Source: a virus. From it: 45,194 nucleotides of DNA. Below are positions 1 to 7,647 of the stretch, one piece after another. A program made the position numbers and the translations under genes. Numbering within the stretch: the stretch's first letter is position 1; each line of letters begins with the position of its first letter. The notes beneath the pieces are model-generated. The model ran no database searches. It saw only the letters and a program-made list of their open reading frames with translations, and was not told the DNA's origin. The stretch covers positions 1 to 45,194 of IMG/VR virus record IMGVR_UViG_3300023184_002700, one strand, 5' to 3'.

Positions 1-1
1 C

Positions 2-715
2 GAAGGTGGCAATGTATTTAAACTAACTGATGGTCAATCTGCAACTACTCGCATCTCTAGAGAAAACGTAGTGCCGACTGTACAATGGTTAGAACAACTC
101 ACTGGACTTAATCTTGTTGATAATATGCTAGGATCAACTGGACGTAAAGAAACATCAGGTGATTTGGATCTAGGCATTGACGAAACTAAGATTACCAAAG
201 ACGTGTTGATACAACAGTTATTAAAACGTGGTATCAAAGCAGAAGATATCAAGAAATCAGGTGACAGCGTGCATGTTAAAACTCCTATCCTAGGTGATGC
301 AAGTAATGGATTTGTGCAGACAGACTTTATGTTTGGTGATCCAGAGTTTCAAAAATTTGCACTTAATACAGGTGAAAGTGACTATAAAGGTGTGCATCGT
401 GCTATATTGTTGGCCAGCATTGCCAAGGCACAGGGAATGAAATGGTCATACAAAAACGGCCTAATGGACCGTGAAACCAATGAAATTATCACTAAAAACC
501 CACAAGAAATAGCACAAAAGTTAATCAATGGCACCACTGCTGATCTTAGCAGTGTAGAGTCAATAGTTAAAAAGATTAAAGAATTACCTAATTATGAAGA
601 ACTAGTAAAAGATGCACGTGAAGCATTTGAGCGAGATAAACTAACCCTGCCAGAAGATACGGTATTACCTGGTACAGGTGCTTGGTATAGACAATTTATT
701 AATAGAAGAATATAA
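2..715 (+). CDS. Nucleotidyltransferase-fold protein, 5' truncated by window edge
   Basis: The frame is open from the left edge, so the true start lies outside; a GTG at 71 is internal. The motif GSTGRKETSGDLDLGID (about residues 39-55 of the visible part) has the G-S...D-x-D layout of the Pol-beta nucleotidyltransferase superfamily, with two aspartates that would bind metal. The rest is a charged alpha/beta and helical region. It ends one base before the next gene, which starts the series of MRAK-tagged proteins, so it probably belongs to the same late cassette. A second protein with this fold lies two genes downstream. The substrate (nucleotide transfer to protein, RNA or a small molecule) cannot be told from sequence. 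The fold call is fairly firm; the role is unknown. Confidence 0.6.
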   Translation, partial: EGGNVFKLTDGQSATTRISRENVVPTVQWLEQLTGLNLVDNMLGSTGRKETSGDLDLGIDETKITKDVLIQQLLKRGIKAEDIKKSGDSVHVKTPILGDASNGFVQTDFMFGDPEFQKFALNTGESDYKGVHRAILLASIAKAQGMKWSYKNGLMDRETNEIITKNPQEIAQKLINGTTADLSSVESIVKKIKELPNYEELVKDAREAFERDKLTLPEDTVLPGTGAWYRQFINRRI

Positions 716-716
716 T

Positions 717-1100
717 ATGAGAGCTAAAGAATTCCTTCCCGAAACTAAACTACACGGCACGTATGGTCACGTTACAACAAATGTCAGCGATGCTTTACCT
801 AGCGCATTTGTGCAACGAGAATTGCGTAATACTGATCCATATATGCAGTATCGATATAGTATGGCCCTAGCAGGTGCACGTGCCAATGCTGAATATGCTA
901 CAAACTTTGATCAAGAAACTGCCTGGGCTGAAAACTTTTCTATAGTGACCTATACTCCAGAAGACGAAGAAACTATCCGCCTGGCAGATGCGATGATGGG
1001 AGTTAGTGCTACTCGTGTCGCTAGCCAAGGTAGTACAGAAACAGATGTTAATGCTGTTAGCCCAGTGCCAGCTAAGAAGAAAAACAAATACGGGGTATAG
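717..1100 (+). CDS. MRAK-tagged phage protein, unknown function
   Basis: I chose the ATG at 717 because it directly follows the previous stop and gives the N-terminus MRAKEFLPE, which matches the starts of four neighbouring genes. The 127-residue product has no recognisable enzyme motif. It has an alanine-rich middle (ALAGARANAEYA, about residues 43-54), a conserved-looking stretch with VTYTPEDEETIRLADAMMG, and a basic tail (KKKNKYGV). The tag resembles T4 capsid-targeting peptides, so a small internal head protein is possible. That is inferred from the tag and neighbours only. The next gene begins at the base after the stop codon. Confidence 0.65.
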   Translation: MRAKEFLPETKLHGTYGHVTTNVSDALPSAFVQRELRNTDPYMQYRYSMALAGARANAEYATNFDQETAWAENFSIVTYTPEDEETIRLADAMMGVSATRVASQGSTETDVNAVSPVPAKKKNKYGV

Positions 1101-2120
1101 ATGAGAGCAAGAGACTTAACCAAAGGTAGCATAGCATATCACGATCAGTTAAATCCTGAAGTGTGGAAGGGCCGTGAGCTTCGTGTCGACGTCCGTTACA
1201 AACTATTAGAGATCGCTAAACGCTTTATTGAATACCTTGAAGTTCCAAACTTTAAATTAGAAGATGTGATCCTTCGTGGCAGTCTAGTCAATTACAACTA
1301 CACACAATATAGTGACTTTGATCTACATATAGTCACAGACTTTTCAACACTTGACTGCGATATCACTGAAGCATTTTATCTAGCTAAGAAAAAGATTTGG
1401 AATGATGAACACGATATCACTATCAAAGGCCACGAAGTAGAATTATATGTAGAAGACAAAGCGGCCAAGAATGTCAGCGAAGGCACATATAGTGTTTTAG
1501 ACGGTAAGTGGTTACGCACACCAAAGTTTAATCCACCAACTATCAATGATCGTGCTGTTAGTGCCAAAGCTCGTGACCTCATGACGCAGATCAATCGTGC
1601 TGTTAAACAAGGCAGCATAGAAGATATCACTAGATTACAAGATAAAATTAGAAATATGCGACAAGCAGGATTAGATGCGGGTGGTGAGTTCTCAACAGAG
1701 AATCTTGCCTTTAAGATCATACGCAATAAAAAATTCTTAGATAAATTATATAAAACTAAAAATTCTAAAGTTGATCAAGAATTAAGTTTAGATGAAGCTG
1801 AAACAGATTGGAGCCAACAGGCTGTTATACCTTGGTTGAAGTTTAGTAAAATGTTATCACAACAACTAACAGCTCTAGGATTCAAAGCATTTAAACAAAT
1901 AGATGGTGGATATGAATTCCATAAACGCCCCAATGATACTACAGATATATCATTGAGTATAGACTTAGAAACAGCGACTGAATTTGATTGGCAATGTTTA
2001 GTCACTGTAAACAACGCAACACAACCTAACGCTAATCCGCATCAAGGTGTGTTGCCAATGACAACCAGTTCGATCGCTACTGTAGTTGATTCAATTAAAA
2101 AAATGTGTGGAGATAATTAA
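1101..2120 (+). CDS. MRAR-tagged nucleotidyltransferase-fold protein
   Basis: The 339-residue product begins MRARDLTKGS, a looser version of the local tag. Residues 60-78 read GSLVNYNYTQYSDFDLHIV, a classic nucleotidyltransferase signature with G60-S61 and the metal-binding pair D72 and D74. About residues 100-230 are helical and charged, and the C-terminus (about 240-339) is a separate alpha/beta segment. The ATG follows the previous stop with no gap, and the stop overlaps the next ATG, so it is translated with its neighbours. If the tag is a packaging signal, this could be an enzyme injected with the DNA, loosely comparable to T4 Alt. That is an analogy of location, not of sequence. The substrate is unknown. 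Confidence 0.65.
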   Translation: MRARDLTKGSIAYHDQLNPEVWKGRELRVDVRYKLLEIAKRFIEYLEVPNFKLEDVILRGSLVNYNYTQYSDFDLHIVTDFSTLDCDITEAFYLAKKKIWNDEHDITIKGHEVELYVEDKAAKNVSEGTYSVLDGKWLRTPKFNPPTINDRAVSAKARDLMTQINRAVKQGSIEDITRLQDKIRNMRQAGLDAGGEFSTENLAFKIIRNKKFLDKLYKTKNSKVDQELSLDEAETDWSQQAVIPWLKFSKMLSQQLTALGFKAFKQIDGGYEFHKRPNDTTDISLSIDLETATEFDWQCLVTVNNATQPNANPHQGVLPMTTSSIATVVDSIKKMCGDN

Positions 2121-2674
2121 TGAGAGCTAAAGATTTTATAAATGAAGTTAAACAACGACTAGATACTAAATGCTGGAAAGGCAAGCACAAAGAAGGCACT
2201 AAGATCAAAGGTGGTGTTCGTGTCAACAACTGTGTGCCTAACGAAAGCGTTGATCCACAGGCGGAAGAAGAGTTTAATCTAATAGAGTCAATCATTGATA
2301 ATCTTGCAGTTCGCAATCAAGTTGATGCTGAAGTGATCTGGGAAGATCTTGAAGCACTCAACGATGACGAATTGTATGTATTTGCTGTTACACAAGAGCC
2401 AGTATTTGAAGATTGGCAAAAAGTCAATAAAAAAGACAAGACTGATGGTATGAGCAAAAAAGCTGTAGCATCTTATCGTCGTGAACATCCTGGTAGCAAG
2501 TTAAAGACTGCTGTGACTACCAAACCCAGTAAGTTAAAGCGAGGTAGTAAAGCCAGCAAGCGTCGTAAGAGCTATTGCAGTCGCAGTCGAGGTCAGATGA
2601 AAATGCACAACATCAGCTGTGCTAAAACTCCAGACAAGGCAATTTGTAAAGCACGTCGTCGTTGGAACTGCTAA
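2120..2674 (+). CDS. MRAK-tagged basic cysteine-containing protein (CWKG module and RRRWNC-type C-terminal domain)
   Basis: The 184-residue product begins MRAKDFINEV. Residues about 17-40 hold a module beginning KCWKGKHKEGT and ending NNCVPNES, which recurs in the metallopeptidase gene at 7648. The C-terminal 75 residues are strongly basic with spaced cysteines (SYRREHPGSKLKTAVT, RRKSYCSRSRGQMK, ARRRWNC). I recall this small domain in many phage and giant-virus proteins, where it has only a DUF name (DUF6321, from memory). High charge suggests nucleic acid binding, as expected for a DNA-associated head protein. Start and stop overlap the neighbouring genes by 1 base each. No catalytic motif is visible. 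Confidence 0.65.
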   Translation: MRAKDFINEVKQRLDTKCWKGKHKEGTKIKGGVRVNNCVPNESVDPQAEEEFNLIESIIDNLAVRNQVDAEVIWEDLEALNDDELYVFAVTQEPVFEDWQKVNKKDKTDGMSKKAVASYRREHPGSKLKTAVTTKPSKLKRGSKASKRRKSYCSRSRGQMKMHNISCAKTPDKAICKARRRWNC

Positions 2675-3975
2675 TGCGAGCACGCGAATTCATCTTTGAA
2701 TATAATCAACAGGCCACAGCACAACGCTTTGGTGATAAACTCTTACAGACTGCTGTAAAAGATCCTAGCCCAGAGATCTATAACATTTATTCTTTATTAA
2801 ATGCTCAAAAAGAGTTCAAAGACTTTAATCTAAGCCCAAATACTAAAACCAATATTCTAATCTCAATCATGCAGGCTATTGAAGGTGCAGATCCAACTAA
2901 GAATAAAGAATACACAGTGTTCCTTGCCAAGATGTATGCCCAAGGTGGTTGGGGTGCTAAGATCGAAGACTTAGAAAGCAAAGTTAAACCAGCACTAGAA
3001 AAATTCCATTTACTGAAACTTAAAAAGAAAATACCAAGTCCACGCAACGACATCATGCGCTACGGTGATCTAGCAGACTTTGTAGCGGTAATGGACGAAT
3101 ATCCTGATCCAGAAGAAAAGAAACAAGTAGACAAAGGTACTGCCAAGACAGTATTTGAAAATGATAGTGTGCGTATCATAGTTCCCAAAGATCAGAATGC
3201 CGCTTGCTACTATGGACAAGGTACACGTTGGTGCACAGCCAGCAGAACCAGCACTAATTATTTTGGTCATTACAGCAAAGATGGCCCGCTGTATATCTTA
3301 CTGCCTAAACAACCTAAACATGACGGTGAGAAATATCAACTACACTTTGCCAGTGAGCAGTTCATGGATGAAAATGACTATGGCGTCGAAAATATAGTCA
3401 ACTTATTAGAACACCGCTTTGGCGATTTAGTGCCATGGTTCCAAGAGAATGAACCAGCTATACGTGAGTGGGTCATGTTTGCTACCAATGAAGACTTAAA
3501 AGAACCCTTGATGCAGATTGGCGAAATCGTCATGGAACATGTCTGGGAAATGATCAATGATTGGGAACATGAAGATGACTATTGGTATGAATGGCTACGC
3601 AAAGAAGGCTATGTGTATCCAGAAGGACATGAAGAAGAAGGCATGATTGACTGGGACAAAGCCGCAGAAAATGACGTTGATTACCTCAACTGGAACTATG
3701 ATGCCAATGATTGGTATCTCGCAGCTAAAGAAGCTGTAGAAGTAAGTCCTACACAGGCACGTCGTGGTGCAGAAGAGGGCTATGAAGAAGAAGGTGAACT
3801 AATCACCCTAGGTGAACTGGAATTAATACCGGCCTACAATGTCCGCCAGGCATTCCTACGTAGCAGAGATGGTGACGGCGGATTAGAAGAATGGATACAC
3901 AAACACGTAATCATGCAGAAAGATGGCGACAAGTGGGTGGCTAAATTTTATACTCCGCCTAAGAAGGCACAATAA
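2674..3975 (+). CDS. MRAR-tagged protein with conserved GTRWCTA phage domain
   Basis: I moved the start from an upstream TTG at 2662 to the ATG at 2674, which overlaps the previous stop and gives MRAREFIFEY, matching the family tag. The 433-residue product has a helical N-terminal third. The central domain contains YYGQGTRWCTAS (about residues 185-196), GPLYILLP, and a QLHFASEQFMDENDYGV segment. I recall this combination from other large phage genomes, but no function is known to me. The C-terminal part is extremely acidic and rich in W, Y and E (many EEG, WEHEDD runs). No catalytic triad or metal site can be assigned with confidence. A packaged head protein is the best guess from tag and context. 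Confidence 0.65.
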   Translation: MRAREFIFEYNQQATAQRFGDKLLQTAVKDPSPEIYNIYSLLNAQKEFKDFNLSPNTKTNILISIMQAIEGADPTKNKEYTVFLAKMYAQGGWGAKIEDLESKVKPALEKFHLLKLKKKIPSPRNDIMRYGDLADFVAVMDEYPDPEEKKQVDKGTAKTVFENDSVRIIVPKDQNAACYYGQGTRWCTASRTSTNYFGHYSKDGPLYILLPKQPKHDGEKYQLHFASEQFMDENDYGVENIVNLLEHRFGDLVPWFQENEPAIREWVMFATNEDLKEPLMQIGEIVMEHVWEMINDWEHEDDYWYEWLRKEGYVYPEGHEEEGMIDWDKAAENDVDYLNWNYDANDWYLAAKEAVEVSPTQARRGAEEGYEEEGELITLGELELIPAYNVRQAFLRSRDGDGGLEEWIHKHVIMQKDGDKWVAKFYTPPKKAQ

Positions 3976-3976
3976 T

Positions 3977-4579
3977 ATGAGAGCAAAAGACTTTATTAAA
4001 GAGGCAGTAAATCCTCTAGCAACTAAATTAAAAAACGTAGCTACTCGCACGCAGGCCGCCAAGTATGATCCTGAGTATCAATACTATGGTGGTAAACGTC
4101 CGTTGCAAGAGCCTATACCGATGCAACCTCAACGACCCGTGGCTATTCCAGATACTAGTTCTATAGAAAAGACTGAACGTAATATTGAAATGGGTCAGCT
4201 TAGGAAAATCTTAGATCAATATATCAACACCCTGCCAACTAAAGAACAACAGATATTAAAAATGCGATACTATATGGGATTAACAATTAAACAAATAGCT
4301 GAGAGATATGGACAAACTGAATCAAATATTCGCGCATTTGAAGATAGGGCATTAAGAAGGATACGTATGAAAGATCGTATTAAAGGTCAATTATCGCACT
4401 ATGCACTGCAACAACAGCCACAACAACAATCTATACAACGTTCAGCTTCATATCAGACAGGTTATCAAGATGGTGCGTCAGGGACTCAATATGCCCCATC
4501 AACTGAATATGGTAGTCAGGATAAAGAATACTATCGCCAGGGATATGTAGCTGGCGATGAACAAAACGCGGGATTTTAA
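3977..4579 (+). CDS. MRAK-tagged sigma-70 region 4-like DNA-binding protein
   Basis: The chosen ATG at 3977 gives MRAKDFIKEA, the clearest copy of the local tag; the longer upstream reading overlaps the previous gene and loses it. The product has 200 residues. Residues about 72-135 match sigma-70 region 4: an acidic lead, LPTKEQQILKMRYYMGLTIK, a helix-turn-helix (QIAERYGQTESNIRAFEDRA) and RRIR. Region 4 normally contacts the -35 element. Regions 2 and 3, needed for -10 binding and melting, are absent, so it cannot act as a complete sigma factor. The C-terminus is Q-rich and then has two GY.DG/GYVAG-like repeats. It may steer host RNA polymerase, perhaps soon after injection if the tag causes packaging (inference). 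Confidence 0.72.
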   Translation: MRAKDFIKEAVNPLATKLKNVATRTQAAKYDPEYQYYGGKRPLQEPIPMQPQRPVAIPDTSSIEKTERNIEMGQLRKILDQYINTLPTKEQQILKMRYYMGLTIKQIAERYGQTESNIRAFEDRALRRIRMKDRIKGQLSHYALQQQPQQQSIQRSASYQTGYQDGASGTQYAPSTEYGSQDKEYYRQGYVAGDEQNAGF

Positions 4580-4657
4580 GAACATAACCCAGGACCGTTT
4601 GGTGTTATGAGGCGGCTGCTGCCTTGGAGGGATGCCTAGAGTGAGCAAAGAAAAATT

Positions 4658-5059
4658 ATGATAATATTAGAACTCGTTGAGAAATCTGCAGATCACAAGC
4701 CAGTGACCATCCACACCAACCCCTATTATAGAGGTGCCACTGTCTATCCTGGTGTAAAGTCTAGTCTACCAACAACGCAACTACCATTTGATAGTCTACG
4801 CATGTGGGAAAATGATAAAACACTAAGGACTAAGAAAGTCCGTGATTGGGTCAAGAATACCCTAATACCTATACTACAAGATCGTGGTCGCCTCAAGCCT
4901 ATGTTGGTATGGAAACGTAAAGATCAATACTATGTAATAGATGGTAATCATAGATACCTAGCATATAAAGCTGTTGGATTCCATGGTGACGTTCCTGTTC
5001 GAGTAGTGCCTGATGACATGGTTGCAATCAGCAACAAAATAGATAAAATAAATACCTAA
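4658..5059 (+). CDS. ParB/Srx-like nuclease-fold domain protein
   Basis: The 133-residue product holds a ParB N-terminal-like domain. A helix-rich lead is followed by IPILQDRGRLKPMLVWKRK and then DGNHRYLAYKAVG at residues 95-107, which corresponds to the D-G-x-H/E-R motif of ParB/sulfiredoxin folds. Only this domain is present, with no HTH, so plasmid-type partition is unlikely. Phage copies are usually annotated as ParB-like nuclease or NTP-binding domains. The 78-base gap upstream is the longest in this block and holds no clear gene. The N-terminus (MIILELVEKS) differs from the MRAK tag of its neighbours. The fold call is good; the role is unknown. Confidence 0.7.
   Translation: MIILELVEKSADHKPVTIHTNPYYRGATVYPGVKSSLPTTQLPFDSLRMWENDKTLRTKKVRDWVKNTLIPILQDRGRLKPMLVWKRKDQYYVIDGNHRYLAYKAVGFHGDVPVRVVPDDMVAISNKIDKINT
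5047..5054 (+). promoter_or_regulatory. Possible T4-type late promoter (AATAAATA)
   Basis: AATAAATA differs by one base from the T4 late -10 box TATAAATA. It ends 6 bases before the ATG at 5061, and no Shine-Dalgarno is visible between. With late-type spacing, transcription would begin at or within a base or two of the ATG. Confidence 0.35.
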
Positions 5060-5060
5060 T

Positions 5061-7640
5061 ATGAGATACGATCAGTTCAAAATTAACCTACTAGAAGCTA
5101 TCTTAGATGAAGCGGAAATGACGCCTAAGGCGTTCCAGGACTTCCTAGCCAGCCCTTTAGTCACGGGTATGAAGATGGGCTTTGAACTAGAAGCCTGTAT
5201 CCACAATGTGCGTGACTATGGTGACGGTGAAACAGAAAACGACATGGACTATGATGAACGTGTCACTGATATAGACAGTATCTTAGATTTCTTCCGTGGT
5301 GGTGATGATCCTAACGGTGATCGCACTATCAATACTTTACGCAATAATCTCTACGATGATTTCATGCAGTGGCAGGATGCTGAGTTTGATGACTACTTTA
5401 GGACTGATGAAGCACAAACTGATCTTAAAGAGTTCATCCGTGACTATCTAGAAGATAAAGACTACAATGATCGTCAAATGAAATTAGCATTTGACGACGC
5501 AGAAGAAGGCAAAGTCAGCGATGACTATGCAGAAGCTGAAATGTCAGGTATAGAAAAACTGCGTGATGAATGGAATGATAACGACACGGCCAGCTGGGAA
5601 AAATACTGTGACGTCATGGATATGAACTATATGAGTGATGTTTTAAACAAATACGAACACTACTTGTATTGGCCTTATACCACCTACAGCGACGATGAAG
5701 AATACCTCAACACAGAATATGTAGCAGATCAACTAAAAACTGAAACAGGAATTGATGCCTATGCTAGTGACAGCTATCACGGTACCAGTCGTGCCCGTGC
5801 CCAGGAAAAAGGACAGTGGATAATCGAACCTGATTCAAGTATCAGCACAGATGAAAGTGAAGATGGTGGCTTAGAGTTTGTCAGTCCAGCATTAGAAATC
5901 AATGAAGCACTTAAACAGATGCAACAGGTCCTAGAATTCATACGTGAATATGGATATACTAACACATCAACTGGCCTACATATCAATATATCAGTACCAG
6001 ACTTTAGCACAGACAATCTAGACTATGTCAAGCTGGCTATATTCCTAGGCGACAAGCACGTGCTTGAACAGTTCGATCGTCTAAGCAATCACTACTGTGA
6101 TGGTGCTTATAAGAAGATTGGTAATAAGATCCAGCAGATGAAAGGCACTGAAGTCAAAGCTGTCATGGACAAGATGAAAGAAGGCCTGACCCTAGCCGCA
6201 AGTAAGATCATACACACAGGTTATACCAGCAAATACACCAGTATCAATACCAAAGAAGGTTATATCGAATTCCGTAGTCCAGGTGGTGATTATCTAAATA
6301 AAACCAAAGAAGAATTAGTTAATACAGCTCTGCGTATGGCCTTGGCACTGCGTATCGCTACAGATCCAGAGATGTATAAAAAAGAATATCAAAAACGCTT
6401 ATACAAAGTATTAACTGATACTGGTGAGAAAGATGACCTAGTCAAGTTCAAAGACTACGTAGCCCGTTTCCAAACTGCTGATAAAGAAACAAGAGGCTAT
6501 ATCATACAGACTATACAAGCAGAACGTGAAGCACGCAAAGCCAAGAAGAAAAAGCCAGAAGGTGAGTCACGTCCTTATTGGATGGTGCGCCGCCGTGGTG
6601 ACACTCGTGGCGGTGGCATGGCAGTGTTTGCTGACACAGCTTATGATGCCGTTAAAGAAGTCGCTAAGTCATGGGGCCTAGATCCCATCTACTTGGTAGC
6701 GACACCAATGGCAGATGAACAACCACAAGGTGGTCCAGACAGTGGCAGTGAAGAACGAACATGGACCATAGCAGATGGCCTAGGTAGACCGGCAGGCACT
6801 GTGCAGGCAAGATCTAGTGATGAAGCCCTACGTATATATGGCAGCACCAACAACATTGACACAAGAGACTATGCGGCCGTAGCCAGTGATAGCAGTGAAG
6901 GTACTATGTTCGTCATAGACTATCGTGGAACGAAATATCGCCAACAGGCTAATAGCGCAGACGAAGCTAGAGCTCTGCTGTCAGCAAGGATTGGAGTTGA
7001 ACGTAATCTTCTCTGGGATATACAAGAAGAACCCCAAGGTATGGCAACAGGTGGTGTGACTGTAGATGGTAATGCTAGAGGCAACTATCAACTGGTAAAC
7101 AGTAATCGCAGTATTGATACCAGGATGAGTAATGTCACTAGAGAAGAAGCACACAGCACAGCACGCCGTATGGAACAAGAATATGGACTTGAAAGTGGTA
7201 GCATACACGTGACAAGGATCAATGATCAATCACAATCAACTACAGGTGTGGCTGGACATAACTGGCGCATCTATGATGTTCAAAACCCAGACTTATTCAC
7301 TGTAGTAGCTTCAGACAGTCGCACCAATGCTGTAGAACGTTGGGCTTATGTAAATCCAGAACGCCCAGCTGACATGGTTGATGCTGTGCCAGATGAAGGT
7401 GCTATGAAGTATGAGTTTACCATAGCACAACAGGCTATGAATCCAGATTCATTAAGCGACGGCGATAGATTCATCTACCCAGCAGAGCTATATCGTCAAA
7501 GAACAGGCCGTGACTTACCCGTCCGTAAAGTATGGGCCACTAGCAAAGAGCAAGCCATAGGCAAAGCACGTTCATTCTTCCCAAGAGATTTTGATACTAT
7601 CCCAGAAGATTGGCTAAAGATAAACGTAGTGGGTATATAA
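5061..7640 (+). CDS. Large amidoligase-like protein with repeated beta-alpha C-terminal modules
   Basis: The 859-residue product starts MRYDQFKINLLEAILDEA, a variant of the tag used by its neighbours. Residues about 38-46 (MGFELEACI) and the later GGLEFVSPALEI (about 268-279) and STGLHINISVP (about 302-312) fit the amidoligase (COOH-NH2 ligase) family, which links amino groups to carboxylates with ATP. Residues about 70-230 are an acidic insertion. From about residue 510 onward there are five or six divergent units of 40-50 residues. Each has a short beta strand pair and a helix with a (S/T)xDEA-like start (for example SADEARALL, SSDEALRIY, TREEAHSTA). The repeats suggest a binding or scaffold tail. 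It is likely a virion-associated enzyme; the substrate is unknown. Confidence 0.6.
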   Translation: MRYDQFKINLLEAILDEAEMTPKAFQDFLASPLVTGMKMGFELEACIHNVRDYGDGETENDMDYDERVTDIDSILDFFRGGDDPNGDRTINTLRNNLYDDFMQWQDAEFDDYFRTDEAQTDLKEFIRDYLEDKDYNDRQMKLAFDDAEEGKVSDDYAEAEMSGIEKLRDEWNDNDTASWEKYCDVMDMNYMSDVLNKYEHYLYWPYTTYSDDEEYLNTEYVADQLKTETGIDAYASDSYHGTSRARAQEKGQWIIEPDSSISTDESEDGGLEFVSPALEINEALKQMQQVLEFIREYGYTNTSTGLHINISVPDFSTDNLDYVKLAIFLGDKHVLEQFDRLSNHYCDGAYKKIGNKIQQMKGTEVKAVMDKMKEGLTLAASKIIHTGYTSKYTSINTKEGYIEFRSPGGDYLNKTKEELVNTALRMALALRIATDPEMYKKEYQKRLYKVLTDTGEKDDLVKFKDYVARFQTADKETRGYIIQTIQAEREARKAKKKKPEGESRPYWMVRRRGDTRGGGMAVFADTAYDAVKEVAKSWGLDPIYLVATPMADEQPQGGPDSGSEERTWTIADGLGRPAGTVQARSSDEALRIYGSTNNIDTRDYAAVASDSSEGTMFVIDYRGTKYRQQANSADEARALLSARIGVERNLLWDIQEEPQGMATGGVTVDGNARGNYQLVNSNRSIDTRMSNVTREEAHSTARRMEQEYGLESGSIHVTRINDQSQSTTGVAGHNWRIYDVQNPDLFTVVASDSRTNAVERWAYVNPERPADMVDAVPDEGAMKYEFTIAQQAMNPDSLSDGDRFIYPAELYRQRTGRDLPVRKVWATSKEQAIGKARSFFPRDFDTIPEDWLKINVVGI

Positions 7641-7643
7641 ATA
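7636..7643 (+). promoter_or_regulatory. T4-type late promoter box (TATAAATA)
   Basis: This is an exact match to the T4 late -10 box TATAAATA, overlapping the end of the amidoligase gene and lying 4 bases before the ATG at 7648. No Shine-Dalgarno lies between. An 8-base match in AT-rich DNA can occur by chance, but the placement just upstream of a late-type gene supports it. Confidence 0.45.
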
Positions 7644-7647
7644 CATA

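Noticed and set aside
4405-4440. CAA-rich run in the sigma-like gene as a repeat or array.
   Set aside because: It is a short glutamine-rich linker with irregular units, not a true repeat array.
4580-4657. A possible 10-codon frame or structured RNA (GGCGGCTGCTGCC, GGAGGG) in the longest gap of the first cassette.
   Set aside because: The frame is too short, the hairpin is weak, and it does not fold as a tRNA. I see nothing firm in it.
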